Of a DNA stretch of 64,000 nt, positions 11,713 through 24,438 are shown in pieces. The notes under the pieces are model-generated. The model was not told the DNA's origin. It saw only the letters and a list, made by a program, of their open reading frames with translations, and ran no database searches. How positions within the stretch are numbered: the stretch's first letter is position 1; each line of letters starts with the position of its first letter. Location: assembly GCA_014529385.2 (NCBI GenBank), contig CM043961.1:17038978-17102977 (forward strand), in the 5' to 3' direction. Source of the stretch: Adiantum capillus-veneris (lineage: Eukaryota > Streptophyta > Polypodiopsida > Polypodiales > Pteridaceae). Position numbers and translations under genes: made by a program.

Positions 11713-13006
11713 TTAGGAGGTCTCTTGATGAGACTCCCGAAAGAAGACTCTCTCCCATAAGAGAGGAGGAATCCAAAGAACAAGAAAGAAGCGAATCTCT
11801 AAGTTCCTCTGAAGATGTGGCTCCATGAAGACGGTGGTGTAGACAGCTGTCAACTCCTCCCAAGAGGAAATGGGCAACCCATAGTCCTTCTCCTCGTCAC
11901 TCCAAAAGGGAAGAGAGGAAACAAAGGAAGAAAAAGGCAAGAAAGAGATCACCCTCTTCTCCTTCTTCTTCACCTTCCTCCTCTTCCGACGAAAGCTATG
12001 GCTATTCTCCTAGAGAATACAAGAGGGGAGGACATTGCAAATCATACCCTACATGGCGAAGATCACAAAAGCTCAAGAAGTTCAAAGAGGGAGGAAAGAG
12101 TATCTCTTTTCTCACCTATGATGGCACCTTTGGTGCCACATACAAAGTATTGGCTTTCATCCAACAATTTGATGCGGCCTTTGGAGACAAGGGCTTCACG
12201 GAGTCCTCCAAGCTACACCATGTAGCTATGCACTTCCAATAATTTGTTCATAAATGGTGGGCTAGCCTTCGTGGCAATGGCGAGGCCCCAAAGACATGGA
12301 AAACTCTACGAGTTTCCATCATGAAGCAATTCCTTGCAAACGATGCCAAGGACAAAGTGCTCACCAAATGGAAAAGTTTGAAGCTACTCTTTAACGAGTC
12401 TATCCACAAATATGTAGACAAGTTTTGGGATTTATATCTCAAAGCTACAATCTTCAAAGGATAGACTTCACCGAACAAAAGAAACAATTTTGTGCAGGAT
12501 TACCTGATGAAATGGCCAAGTATGTCAACTCACAACGGCCTAGCACTATCACCAAAGTCATCCACCACACTGTGGTTGCTTCAAGGATCGATTTCCAACG
12601 AGGGGCAAGAAGAAATTTCAAGTCCATGGAAAACAAGGATCAAAATGAAGCTAAAGGAAAGAGCAATGCTCAAAACTCTTCCGAAGGCAACACCAACACC
12701 AACACCAACAACAACAAGGCCAAGAAGAAAGGAGCTTACAAAGGTAAAAATAAGCTCTCTCCTGAAGAATTAGAGGCCTTTCATAAAGACCATAAATGCT
12801 TTAAGTGTGGAGAGCAAGGACATGGTTATTGTTCTTGCCCCAAAAGAAATGTACTCAATGACACTCCTAGAGTTTCCATGGTTGAAGCTCCAAAAGAGGA
12901 TACTCATTGCAAAGGCTCATACCTCTCCTATGTTTGGGAAAAAGTAAGGGAGCATGATGCCTTCATCTTGTTTGACCCTAGCTCTACTCAAACTTCACGT
13001 CAATGA
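11482..13006 (+). pseudogene. Gypsy-1 gag, frame-broken
   Basis: Starts MADNNQESRMNIDNFDF, the same start as gag in Gypsy-2 and Gypsy-3. Residues near 65-75 are disrupted by a (GA)n expansion (11678-11709) that encodes an Arg-Glu run and changes the frame. Further gag sequence appears in other frames to about 12700. A zinc knuckle C-x2-C-x4-H-x4-C is at 12798-12839. The protease that should follow is cut: after LFDPSST a small deletion shifts the frame, and the open stretch stops at 13006. In the intact family gag packages element RNA in cytoplasmic particles. Confidence 0.75.
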
Positions 13007-13559
13007 AGTTGGGCATTCAAGCTTTTGAGATGGGAGATGTTGTAACTGCTGACACAGCTTTCAAGGGACAACAAGCCTCCGTTACGCCCTTGATTGGGAA
13101 GTTGAGGCTTCATGTCCAAAGCTACATCGACAAAGAAGACTTTTTTTTATCTCTCCTCTCCAACATGAGGATGTTATCCTAGGGGCACTATGGTTCAACT
13201 ACATGGCTGCCAACATGAAGTTCCCTGAAAGGAGAATTTATTTCACCCCTACATGGAAAAGAGCATGTACATAGATGCTAATGAGTCGAGGAACACCATA
13301 TCCCTGGTAAATATGCTTGCTTTTGATAAGTCAATGAAAAGCTCTATTTTTGCGTATATGATTTTTTGTTACAGAATCTGTAAATGATTTTAATGCTTTC
13401 ACAAGTAGCAAATAAAGGGAACCAAGAGGAATTAGATTGTCTAATTTCCTAAATGAATTCCAAGATATTTTCATTGATGACATCCCTAGTGAGCTACCTC
13501 CAAAATGAGGGGATGATGACCATGCAATAGAGCTTCTACTAGGAAGCTCACCGCCTAAT

Positions 13560-15850
13560 AAACCTCCTTTCACAAGCTCAACAAGATGAGATCATGAGGC
13601 AAGTGCATGAATTGGTGGAAAAAGGGATGGTGAGGCCTAGCTCCTCTCCATTCTATTCACCAGTACTTTTAGTGCAAAAGAAAGGTGGCACATATCACAT
13701 GTGTGTCCACTATAGAGCACTAAATAGGATCGCTATATAAAAATAAAAAAATATCCCGTGCTGCAGGTAGAAGATCTATTTGATAAGTTACAAGTTTTGG
13801 CCTGACAAATGCTCCATACGCATTCAAACTCACGATGAACAAAAATCTTCAGGCCACTCAAATTCTCTTGAGGAGTACAAGTGACACCTCCAGGTAATCT
13901 TTCAAGTTGTGAGAGAGAATAAGCTTTTCATTAATCAAAATAAAAGTGAATTTTTCCTATGAGAGGTTCAATATTTAGGTCACATTATCTCTCAAGATGG
14001 TATCCGTATGGATCCATCAAAGTTGGAGGTAATAAAAGCATGGCCTAATCCAAGGAATCTACATGAGCTAAGAAGCTTTATCGGTATGTCTGCATACTAT
14101 AGACAGTTCATAGCAAAATTCTCTCAAATAGCAGGACCATTGCATGACTTAACAAAGAAGAACGTTAAGTACTCATGGATTGCTAACGAACAAATGCTTT
14201 TGACAAGCTCAAAGAGAAGCTTACCTCTCAACAAGTCCTCCTGCGTCCAAATCTCTCAAAGCCATTTGAGGTCCAATGTGGTGATTGCCTTGGAGCAGTT
14301 TTGCTTCAAGAAGGGCATGCCATAGCATATGAGAGCCGAAGGCTCAATGCCGATGAATGGGTCTTGGTCATATACAAAAAAGAGCTTTCAATTGTTCTCC
14401 ATGCCCTAGACACATGGAAGCACTATCTCTTGGGGACTCCATTCATCCTACGAACGAATCACAAAGCCTCAAGTACTTCATGGCGCAAACCAAGCTCTCC
14501 GACAAAATAATGAGGTGGGAAAATTTTCTTTCGCAATTTAAATTACATATTGCTCACATTGATGGCAAGCACAATCAAGTGGTTGATGCTCTTTCACAGC
14601 GGCCAAGGGTAAATGTGGTGTTTATAGAAACTCACAACAATGATCTATCTTTTAAGATAGATGAGTATGTTACTGACCGGACTTTAAGTAGGTAATTGCA
14701 ACCTTTGCATTAGGGAAGAAAAAAGAACCATTCATCTTGAAGGATGGTTATCTTCCAAACGGCAATAGGCTATGTGTTACTCACTCCACACAACTTGGAT
14801 TGTTTCAGTCGACAGGCTTAGCAAAAAAATACACTCTATGCCCGTCAAAAAGACTATTAAGGCACATCAAACGGCAACCCTCTTTAGATCTCAAATTTTC
14901 AAGTATCATGGCTTGCCAACATCCATAGTGTCGGACAAAGATCCTAGAATGACCAGTAACTTCTAGAAGGGTCTTTTTGAGAATCTAGGAAGTAGATTAA
15001 ATTTCTTTTTCGGCCTATCATCCACAAACGGATGACCAAAGTGAAATAACTAATCTAACGATTCTTGTATCAACTAAAAACCTATGTCACAGAAGTAGAT
15101 CAATGTTCTCAATGAGAGAATTACCTACCTCTTATAGAGTATGCGTACAATGACATTGTACATACTTCTATGGGGAAAGCACCTTTTGAGGTTCAAAACG
15201 AAAGATCTAAAAGTCCCTTACTACTTAAAGTGTATGAGAAGATCTATGTTGTTGATGAATGTAGCCAAGACGAGGCTGAGACTCACAAGAATCTTTTCCA
15301 AAGGTTAAAGAGGTTATATCCATCTCAAACCAAAGGCAAAAAGGGTTGCTGCTAATAGGCACAGAAGAGCCTTAGACTTTAAGGGAAATAATTGGGTCTT
15401 GCTAAAATTTCTCAAGGCTCGTCGTCTAAGGCATACTCCGGGCAAGAATCCTACGGGCCACCAAGAGTATTATGCTAAACTAGCAAAAAGATACTATGGT
15501 CCTTTAAAAAAAATATCCTTAAGTCAATCAATGAGATGGCTTATTAGTTGAAGTTGCCCAACCGTTGGCTCATTCACAATGCTAACCATGAGAGCCTACT
15601 CAAGCCTTACAAAGGAGAGTCACAAAAAGAACCAATAATTGAGGACCTGCCAGAGATCGAAGATCAAGAAGAGGTGTTGCAGCTCGAATTGATTCTTTGA
15701 CACCAAGACAAGGTACTAAGAAACAGCAAGATTATCCAATGATATCTTGTTAAGTTTAAGGATTATCCTTTTAAAGATGCTAGAGGGATGCAAGGAACCT
15801 AGCTTAAGGATAATATGAACCTTGTCAATGCGTACAATGCTACACTAGAG
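13560..15850 (+). pseudogene. Gypsy-1 pol remnants (RT, RNase H, integrase)
   Basis: RT begins near 13600 ([20 protein letters not shown]) but the block from the LKSGYHQI motif through the FDDI catalytic box, present in Gypsy-2 at 56890-57110, is missing around 13795-13850. The end of RT and the RNase H connection resume at 13980-14330 (SKLEVIKAWPNPRNLHELRS), with RNase H to about 14620. Integrase has lost its zinc-binding region and first catalytic segment near 14780; IVSDKDPRMTSNF at 14929-14966 is the second-Asp region. A degenerate chromodomain follows. Many stops and frame changes. Non-functional. Confidence 0.75.
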
Positions 15851-16198
15851 TAAGCAAATAAAAATGCATTTTAAATGAACAATGTTTTTGTCTTATAAGA
15901 CTCATTCTCTTTCTTTTATTGTGCACAAAATTTAAGAAATATGCATGCTTAGGATCATGTTTGTGGTGACGACGTCTCCCAAACACCAAGTGGAACTTGT
16001 CACTCTACTTTGGAAGTATTACATAGACTAAAGAGTAGACATGCTTGCGGCAGCTAAGTGTCTCGAGCACAAAATGGATTAGTCATCCATTCTGGATGAT
16101 TTTGTAGGGTAAAAAGGGATCCTCTACCCGCTAAGAAACATGGACTAATGACTAGGCTTTATCTTCTATACCTCATAGTCAAGGATAACTATGATTTC

Positions 16199-16211
16199 AA
16201 GAGAGAGGTAA
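16199..16211 (+). promoter_or_regulatory. Gypsy-1 polypurine tract
   Basis: AAGAGAGAGGTAA lies directly before the 3' LTR. It is the expected position of the primer for plus-strand DNA synthesis. The equivalent region is absent at the Gypsy-2/Gypsy-3 junction. Confidence 0.6.
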
Positions 16212-17044
16212 TGTCATATAATATAATATCTAACTTTACCAAATGATTTTCTCATATTAAACTGATCATTTAATATGGAAAGATGAAAGGGGAACAAAAG
16301 TTAGGATATAGATATGTGCTTCTAGACCTATCTCAACAGGGGACCAAAAGGAGAAATGGTTGCATCTCAGTAGGGGTCCAAAAGGAGACGGTCTACCAAA
16401 GAGCAATGTGCAATAAGTGCTTCTAGATTTACCTCAGCAAGGGACCAAGACGAGAGATGGTTACATCTCAATAGGGCTCCAAAAGGAGGTAGTCTATCAA
16501 AGAGCAACGTGCATCTAATGAAGCTTAAAAGACCTTAGGGTTAGTTTCATTAAAGACCTCCAAAAGTTAGTGTTAAAAAGTCCTTTGACCTTAAGTAAGC
16601 TAGGGCTGTGACCTTGAGGTGGGAATCCTACCTAAGCATGAGGTGCTTGTCGGCTTGCTAACTAAAGTGCTTGTCGGCTTGCTAACTAAAGTGCTTAAAG
16701 TATTTGTGGGAACCTTGCCCAAGCTTGAGATGATTCTCATGCTTAAATGACTAAGGTTCTTGAAGTATTCAATTCAAAGATAAACTCTCAAGAGACATAA
16801 AACGGTTTCCATGCTTAATTGACTAAGTGCTTGAAGTGTTCAATTCAAACCAAATGACTTAAGAAGCATAAAAGACACATGTTAGAATCCTTCACATGTG
16901 GCCCTCATGATGTGCTTGAATCCTATTGGATAGGCTTTAATGGAGTCCAATGAGAATTTAGATGCATAAAAAAAAAAAAATTAGTTCTTTCTCTCAAAGA
17001 GAAAAAAGAGGACACATGTCCAAATGATATAATTAAATAATACA

Positions 17045-17083
<39 letters not shown>

Positions 17084-17822
17084 CGTGGACCAAGCATGAG
17101 AGGGGGTATACTCTCCCACAACCACACACACACACTCTCATTGTGTGGAGTGCAAAGTGCAAGAGCTCCATCTCCTTCTCCAAGCTCGTTGAGAAGTGGA
17201 GAGCCTACACCAACACTCTTGGCTATGGAATGCAAATCCAACCAAGAGCCATGCTTCAATGCTTAAGCTTGCCATCTTCTTCATTATCATTACTATGCTA
17301 TTATGTTATGCTAAGCAAGAATAGTGATGATAAGTGAGGAACTATTTCTTTCTACTATGGATGATTCTTCTTCCTCTTCTCTACCCTCATTCCCCGCTAG
17401 CTCTCTCCACTTTGAAGGTGTTTGAAGCCTTAGGACCGAGGCTTGGGATAGTTAATGCTTTTTGCAAAGTTTATGTTATGCTTCTGATGTATGAAGCTTT
17501 CCATCTTCATAGCATCACCAAGGTCACAAGGAACACAAAGATTGTATTGTACCAAGTCTCTCTTGATGGGAGAATCTATAATACAAACGCCTTTTGGAGG
17601 GGGGACCGGCTCCAAGTAAATCCGGTCCTCAGCTATTGTCATGTTCTCTAATACTCTCTCTCTTGCAAAGTATTGTTCATGCCAAGTTAATTAAGGACTA
17701 TGTTTATGTTGCTACTATCAATTAAGTTCAGCCTCTATGTTCTCAAAGTGATCTCACAAAAATGCTCACTTTAATTCTCTTAATTTCGCTATTCTCAAAG
17801 TTCATAGGCCATTTCCATTACA
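16212..17822 (+). repeat. Gypsy-1 3' LTR
   Basis: Same borders as the 5' LTR (TGTCATA to CCATTACA). It is 40 bp longer because of a tandem duplication of about 25 bp at about 16645-16692 (repeat of CTTGTCGGCTTGCTAACTAA) and a longer (GA)n tract at 17044-17083. Confidence 0.85.
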
Positions 17823-17897
17823 CTCTTTATTGTCATTATAACCAATAATGGAATAGGTGGGTGGGCGCTCGCTGGCCATGGGGCCTGAAACCCAACA
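17823..17897 (-). repeat. Copia-1 3' LTR, inner part, and polypurine tract
   Basis: On the minus strand the LTR starts TGTTGGGTTTCAGGCC at 17897, preceded by the purine-rich AAGTGGGAGAT (17898-17908). The LTR is cut at 17823 by Gypsy-1 and should continue at 9506. Copia-2 has a similar LTR start (TGTTGGGG) and polypurine tract (AAGTGGGAGGT). Confidence 0.6.
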
Positions 17898-17994
17898 ATC
17901 TCCCACTTGAAGGCCAATGTGGCCCAAGTGGCTAAAGAATGTAGGAGCTACTATGTACAAATGTACAAAATATGAAGCATGACCCTAGCTAGCT

Positions 17995-18894
17995 TCACCC
18001 TACGCCCATCATCTCTATGCAATGTGCGAAACGCTCTGAGGCTAGGCTCTTTGTTAGACCATCCACTGGGTTTTCATATGTGTGAACTTTTACTAACTCA
18101 ACACGTTTGCTAGCCAAAATCTCCTGTACCACATGATACTTGACCTCTATGTGTTTCGACTTGGAGTGACACACGGGGTCCTTTGCTAACGCAATTGCAT
18201 TCTGACTGTCACAATGTAGCACTGGAGTTTGGTGTATACCAAAATATCCCACTAGAAGAGATAACCACATAGCTTCCTTACTGGAACTAGAAACTGCAAC
18301 ATACTCTGCCTGAGTGATGGAAGAGGAAGTGCAATTCTGGATACATGATCTCCAAGAAACTGTTGCTCCAGAAAAGAAGAAAACATAGCCAGATGTGGAT
18401 CTCTTAGTGTCCAAAAAATCCGCATAATCCAAATCAGTGTATCCAACTATGGATGCATCACTGTTCCCAAAGCGTAAGCACTTGCCAACTGAGGCGCCCT
18501 TGACGTATCTCAAGATGTGCTTCACTGCTTCCCAATGCTTTCTGCGTGGATTTTCCATAAACTTGTTGACCACTCCCACTGCATATGCAATGTTTGGTTG
18601 TGTGCAAAACATGGCAAACATAAGACTGCCAACTGCTGAAGAATACAACACCTTTGCCATCGTTGCCTTTTCAACATATGATTTGGGACAATCATGCTTG
18701 CTAAGTTTTTTGTATGCAGCCATTGGGGTACTCAATGCTTTCCCCCCTTGCATATTAAAACGTCGCAAGACCTTGTGAATATACTCTTACTATGAAAGTT
18801 CAAGTATACCACATTTGCGATCTCTCTTGATACACATACCAAGAAAGTGATGTGCATCGCCCAAATCTTTCATAGGAAACTGCTTGCTTAAGGC
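17995..18894 (-). pseudogene. Copia-1 pol: RT end and RNase H
   Basis: The C-terminal part of a Ty1/copia polyprotein on the minus strand. MKDLGDAHHFLGMCIKRD near 18840-18870 is the end of RT. Two consecutive stop codons follow at about 18787, then RNase H in the same frame with GYTDLDYA, STSGYVF, QAEYVA and HCDSQNAIALA. The rest of RT is at 24439-25190, separated by the insertion of Copia-2. Stops and the split make it non-functional. Its close similarity to Copia-2 puts both in the Tork/TNT1-like part of the superfamily (inference). Confidence 0.85.
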
Positions 18895-19086
18895 TGAAGG
18901 AGTACGAGCGGAAGTGCGACGCGAGAGAGAGTGCGAGAAGAAGAGCACGATGATATGGTGAACTCGCTCTACTGTAATGTGTAGAGCATAGTGAGTTCTT
19001 ATTAGGTTTTTACAAAAGAATATGTGTACATACCTGGCGGCCCGCCCACTTACCTGGGTGACCACATTGGGCTTTATACCCCAACA
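18895..19086 (-). repeat. Copia-2 3' LTR
   Basis: 192 bp, TGTTGGGGTATAAAGCCC to CTCCTTCA on the minus strand. A TATAAAG box lies about 8 bases from its start. The polypurine tract AAGTGGGAGGT directly precedes it at 19087-19097. Confidence 0.95.
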
Positions 19087-19162
19087 ACCTCCCACTTAAA
19101 GTCCAATGTGGTACTTTAAGTGTGAGAGAAGCTACTATACAAGCTAATATACAAGAGATGTA

Positions 19163-22100
19163 CTACCCTACACCTAACTGCTTGCGAAAATGCGCAAAGC
19201 TCTCTGAGGGAAGTCCTTTTGTAAGTAGATCAGCAGGATTTTCTGTGGTGTGAACTTTGACAAGCTGAAGTTGCTTATCCTCGAGAATTTCCCTGATGAA
19301 ATGATACTTCACATCCACATGCTTTGTCTTTGAGTGATAAATTGGATTGCGAGCCAATTGTATAGCACTTTGACTATCACAATATAACACAGGCATCTCT
19401 TCTTTGATTCCCAAATCTGTTACTAGTCGATTAAGCCAAATTGATTCTTTGCATGCCTCTGATGCTGCAACATATTCAGCCTCTGTAGTAGACTGAGTAA
19501 CACAACATTGTAATCTAGAACGCCATGATACTGCTCCACCAGCCAATGTAAAGACATACCCTGACGTAGACCTTCGGTTGTCTAAGTCACCTGCATAATC
19601 TGAGTCTGTAAAACCCTTTACACTTAGCTCCTGACTCCCATAGCATATACGCATACTCTTTGTAGCTTTCAGGTATCTCAATATTCCTTTCACTGCCTCC
19701 CAATGTTTCTTGCCTGGGTTTGACATGTATCGACTTACTACTCCCACTGCAAATGCAATGTCTGGGCGAGTACCAATCATTGCATACATCAAACTACCCA
19801 CTGCAGATGCATATGGAATCTTATCCATTTCAGCCTATTCTTCCTCAAACACAGGACAATCTTGTTTGCTAAGTTTCACATATGGTGGCAATGGAACACT
19901 CAATGCCTTTCCCTTCTCCATATTGAAATGTTGCAAAACCTTGTCAATATACTATGTTTGAGATAACCAAATCAACTTCTTTGATCTGTCTCTCTCAATG
20001 CGCATACCAAGTATATGACTTGCCTCACCCATGTCTTTCATGTCAAACGATTTTGCCATCTTTGACTTCAAAGCTGAAATTTCTTCCAAGTGCTTGCCAG
20101 CAATCAACATGTCATCCACATACAAAATAAGGATCAGCCAACTGCCATCCTTAGCCTTCTTTGTATATAGATAGTGATCGAACTCACTACATTTGTAGCC
20201 TTGAGAAAGCATAAACTTGTGGAATTTATGGTACCATGCCCTCGGTGATTGTTTTAAGCCATAAAGACTCTTTAACAACTGGCATACCCAATCTTCCTTG
20301 CCTTTCTCAACAAACCCTTCTGGCTGCTGCATGTAAATTTCCACATCTAAATCACCATGCAAGAACGCTGTCTTGACATCCATTTGGTGCAACACCAAAT
20401 CTAATATGGCAACCAATGCAAGAAAGCATCTCAATGTAGTCATCTTGACCACCGGAGAGAAGACTTCATCAAAGTCAATGCCTTGTTCTTGCTTAAAGCC
20501 CTTGGCAACAAGCCTTGCTTTGTACTTTGGCTGACTATCATGAGCGGTGATCTTATACCTGTAAACCCATTTACAGGGTAGAGCCTTTTTGCCCCGTGGT
20601 AATTTAACTAGCTTCCATGTCTGGTTTTTATGCAGAGTTGTCATCTCTGACTGCATGGCCAATTGCCAATTCCCGGAGTCCTTCATTTGCACTGCTTCCT
20701 TGTAACATGAAGGCTCATTGCAATCATTCAACATGACATAGTTCATAGATGGAACAAACCTATCAGGAGGTCGCGTGACACGTCTAGATCTACGCACAAT
20801 AGGTGGCTCAGGCTCAGCCACAACCTGTGGTTCCAATCTATCCTGTCCTTGCTCCTGTTGAGCCCTGACATTTTGTCTTGCACGTGCAGGTCCATCTTCT
20901 TGGAAGACAACTCTTCTAATCTCCTCAACCCTCTCTGGTTTAGAATGATATTTGGATTCATTAAAGTGAACATCATTGCTGCGGACAACCTTTCTGGATT
21001 CGGGATCCCAAAGTCTGTACCCCATTTCACCAGAATTACCATAGCCTAGAAAGATGCACTTTCTACTCTTTGGCTCAAGTTTGTTCCTAAATTCCTTTGG
21101 AACGTGAGTATATGCCTCACAGCCAAAGAGTCTGAGATGCTTGTATGAGGGCATTTTGCCTGAGCATACCATCTCTGGCACTGAATCCTTCTGCAAAACC
21201 TTGCTAGGAGATCTATTTACAAGATGAACAGCTGTTGATACAGCTTCAGCCCAAAACCCATTTGGCAGCTGTGCATTAGACAACATACTTCTGACCTTCT
21301 CTTGTATGGTCCTATTCATCCTCTCAGCAACACCATTTTGAGGAGGATTGTAAGGAGCAATAAGTTCACGTTTTATACCTTTTGACTCACAAAAGTCCTG
21401 AAAGGCCTTTGAAACATACTCTCCACCATTGTCAGTGCGTAAGCATTTGAGCTTCTTGCCACTCTGATTCTCCACAAGTATCACAAACGTTTTGAAAACA
21501 CTAAACGCTTCATCCTTGTGCTTGAGAAAGTAAACCCATACTTTCCTCGAGTAATCATCTATAAATGTCATAAAGTAAGAAGCTCCCCCTAGAGATAGGT
21601 TAGGCATAGGTCCACACAAATCACTATGAATAAGTGCCAACTGTGTATCTCTTCTACTGCTTCTATGCTTATGTGGCTGCTGTGTTTGCTTACCATACAG
21701 ACAAGGTTCACAGAATTCAAAATCATTAAATGAAAAGCCAGGCAAATAACCAGAACGAGACAAGATTTCCATTCCCTTCTTGGACATATGTCCTAACCGG
21801 CTATGCCACAAAGAAACGTTCGGCTGCTCGGTTACATTGATTACATTTTTAGAGACATTTGATACATGAATCATGTAAAGTCCTCCAGACTTTACTGCAT
21901 GTGCTACTGTCATAGAACCCTTGGATATCTTCCACATGTTTTGTCCAAAAATGGTGATGTAGCCAGCATCATCAACTAAACCTGTGCTGATCAAGCTCTT
22001 TGTAATTGCAGGAACATGTCTCACATTCTTCAGCGTGAAAGAAGAGCCATTCTGAAACTTCAATTGAACATCTCCAACACCTAAGATCTCACATGCATGC

Positions 22101-23143
22101 CCATTGCCTAGCCGAACATGATCTTTAGTGGTCACATAAGAAGTAAACCACTCCTTGTTTGGAGACACATGAAGTGATGCCCCTGAGTCTATAATCCAGT
22201 CACTCAGTGCATTTCCATCAGATGCCGTAAGAAGAGCTGAGTCCATTGTATTCTTCAAGAAGTAGATGTCTCCTGACACTAGACTGTCATCCTCTGCAAC
22301 AGTGTTTGTCACATTTATTTCTTGAATCTTCACTGAGGACTTGTTCTTCTCACCATGGTCTTCAACTTTCTCTTTGCCTTTTTCTGCTTTCCATTCTCTG
22401 CAGTCTCTTTTCATGTGACCCTTCTTGCCACAATGGTAGCATTCTATGTCACTCTTGCCTTTAGCATTGCGGGACTTGCTACGAGACTGATTCCTCTTTC
22501 CACCTTTGTACTTTTCTTTGGTCCTTCCCCTGACAACTAAGGCTGTTCCTTGGCCTTTGTCCATTGTCTTTCTATTGGTTTCTTCAGTAAGCAGACTTCC
22601 TTCTACACCTGCTATGTTCAAACCATCTGGAGGTGCAGAATTACTCAAAGCTGTGCGAAAAGTGTCCCAACTTTTCGGCAATGTGATCAACATGAACATA
22701 GTTCTAACAGGTTCATCAAACTTGACACCTTGAGCTGACAACTGACTATAGATTGTGTTGAATTCATTTAGATGATTGGACATAGGTGTCCCTTCTTTCA
22801 TCTTCAAGTCAACAAGCTTCTTAAGCCAGTATACCTGTGAAGCTGCACTCTGCTTCTCATAAAGATCACTCAGCTTTAACCATGCTTGATAAGCCGACAT
22901 CTCGTCTGCTACATTGAAGTAAACGCTTTCTGCCAAAGTCAGCATAATGGTAGAAAGTGCCAATTCATCCATTTCGCTCCATTCATCTTCGTCCATATCT
23001 TCTGGTTTTATCCCCTTGAGCTTTATAGGTTTTATCTGCTTCTTTTGTACCAACACATGCCAAATCTGCTTCTTCCACAATGGGAAATTGGTTCCATCCA
23101 GCTTCTTGATATTGTAAAGAGCAGTGTCCTGTGATCCAGCCAT
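19163..23143 (-). pseudogene. Copia-2 gag-pol polyprotein with two in-frame TAG stops
   Basis: Starts MAGSQDTALYNIKKLDG at 23143 and runs 1,063 codons to TAG (19954-19952). It continues in the same frame past a second TAG (19837-19835) to the natural stop at 19163, about 1,326 codons, normal for copia. Order: gag; zinc knuckle C-x2-C-x4-H-x4-C at 22441-22400; protease DSGAS near 22189-22175; GAG-pre-integrase (LWHSRLGHM); integrase with HSDLCGP and a PPQNGVAERMNRT Glu box; RT with KARLVAKGFKQEQGIDFDE and YVDDM at 20122-20108; RNase H with DSDYAGD, TEAEYVAA and DSQSAI. The stops fall at the RT/RNase H junction, so RNase H is lost without readthrough. Both would revert to CAG by one C/T change. 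The 1.08-kb leader (23144-24225) is non-coding. Confidence 0.92.
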
Positions 23144-24225
23144 AGCTACGCTTCACAGAAGTTTACTTTTCTGGGAAAAATTCGGCAGAGTTTCCCCTGT
23201 AAACTGACCTCTGAACCAATATCAACCTGTCAAATGAACCAAGAAAGCTTCAGATTCTGCAGAAATTTTGGCAGAGTCTCCTTTGTAAAATGGCTCTGGT
23301 GTACTAAAAACAGACCAAAAAACAGCTCAAAAAACATTGTCTCTCTGACACTGTAAGCTGCAGGTAAACGTGTCCTGCACCTGTACTATCTCTCAGTGTC
23401 TTGTCACTGTCCTATAAGCATAGACTGCGACAATGCCTCAAGGGCAGTAAAGCAAAGATGCAATCCCAACTGTCTAACTCACAATCAATACATCCTAGCT
23501 GCCTATCTAAGGGTGCTCGAGGGATCGCTCCAAGACCTGTATCACCGAAAGGATCTCAACATTCGAGAAACCCCCAGCTCAATAAAACCTCACTCGACCC
23601 TCAACAAAGGCTGTAGTAAATCTGACAGTACATAGACTTCCCACAAAGTCATACATCCACAAATTTCCCACTGTATGCTGTAACCGCTGTGGCGGTTGTT
23701 TGCTGCGTGAGTCACAGCCAGCAAACCCTCAACAAACATACATCATCTCTGACAATACATCCCATGTGGAAGTACGTGCAATGTCAGGATGAAATCTGGA
23801 ATATCAAGCAGCAAACACAAGCTACCTGATGAACTAGTGGATGTCGCCTACAGTCTGTGTGTAGATGCGCCCGTGTCGTATGTGACACGCCTCCAAGAAC
23901 TGTGAGCCGTACTTCGATGTGTAGACAGCCACAAATCAACACTCTGGGAGTGTCGATATCCTCAGCACCTGCAGTCGTAGGCCGAAAACCCCAAATTTGC
24001 AGAGTCGGATTTGCACCTGTCGAGACCACGTAGTCGAAAATGGCCTGCGCAGACCTTTGTCGAAGCCGAACGGTGGTTGAGATGACCTTAGAATGAAATT
24101 CTGACAACACCAAGCCCTTTCGGGCTTGCCCACGAGATTTGGGGCCGTGTCTTCGCCTGTCGAATTTCACTCCAATCTGAGTTGGTGACTCTAGCCTCCT
24201 GCAGTGCTACCCCGAGCCTCGATCT

Positions 24226-24239
24226 GAGCTCTGATACCA
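24226..24239 (-). promoter_or_regulatory. Copia-2 primer-binding site
   Basis: The minus strand reads TGGTATCAGAGCTC, complementary to initiator-Met tRNA, two bases inside the 5' LTR. Confidence 0.9.
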
Positions 24240-24241
24240 GT

Positions 24242-24433
24242 TGAAGGAGTACGAGCGAAAGTGTGACGCGAGAGAGAGTGCGAGAAGAAGAGCACGACGA
24301 TATGGTGAACTCGCTCTACTGTAATGTGTAGAGCATAGTGAGTTCTTATTAGGTTTTTACAAAAGAATATGTGTACATACCTGGCGGCCCACCCACTTAC
24401 CTGGGCGACCACATTGGGCTTTATACCCCAACA
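24242..24433 (-). repeat. Copia-2 5' LTR
   Basis: 192 bp. It differs from the 3' LTR at five sites, all C/T or G/A. The flanking AAGGC is the right copy of the target-site duplication. Confidence 0.95.
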
Positions 24434-24438
24434 AAGGC

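Larger units (their letters stand above)
9507..17822 (+). mobile_element. Gypsy-1: decayed chromovirus with both LTRs
   Basis: Full-length insertion of a Ty3/gypsy element with LTRs of 1,571 and 1,611 bp and flanks CTCCT (9502-9506) and CTCTT (17823-17827), a target-site duplication with one mismatch. The internal region keeps gag, RT, RNase H and integrase fragments in chromovirus order, with a degenerate chromodomain-like tail near 15700-15800. Comparison with Gypsy-2 shows that internal deletions removed the RT catalytic core and the front half of the integrase. It cannot encode its own enzymes. It is inserted in the 3' LTR of Copia-1. Confidence 0.85.
18895..24433 (-). mobile_element. Copia-2: nearly intact Ty1/copia element
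   Basis: Complete 5,539-bp insertion with 192-bp LTRs and a perfect 5-bp target-site duplication AAGGC (18890-18894 and 24434-24438). It lies inside the RT coding region of Copia-1 in the same orientation. The LTRs differ at five positions, all transitions in CG or CCG context. Gag-pol is one long frame broken only by two TAG codons. Primer-binding site and polypurine tract are in place. This is a recently arrived element inactivated by point mutation, and it has every domain needed had it not acquired the stops. Confidence 0.95.

Noticed and set aside
23784-24170. 128-codon open frame on the minus strand in the Copia-2 leader
   Set aside because: Between primer-binding site and gag, no known domain, and not expected in copia elements.
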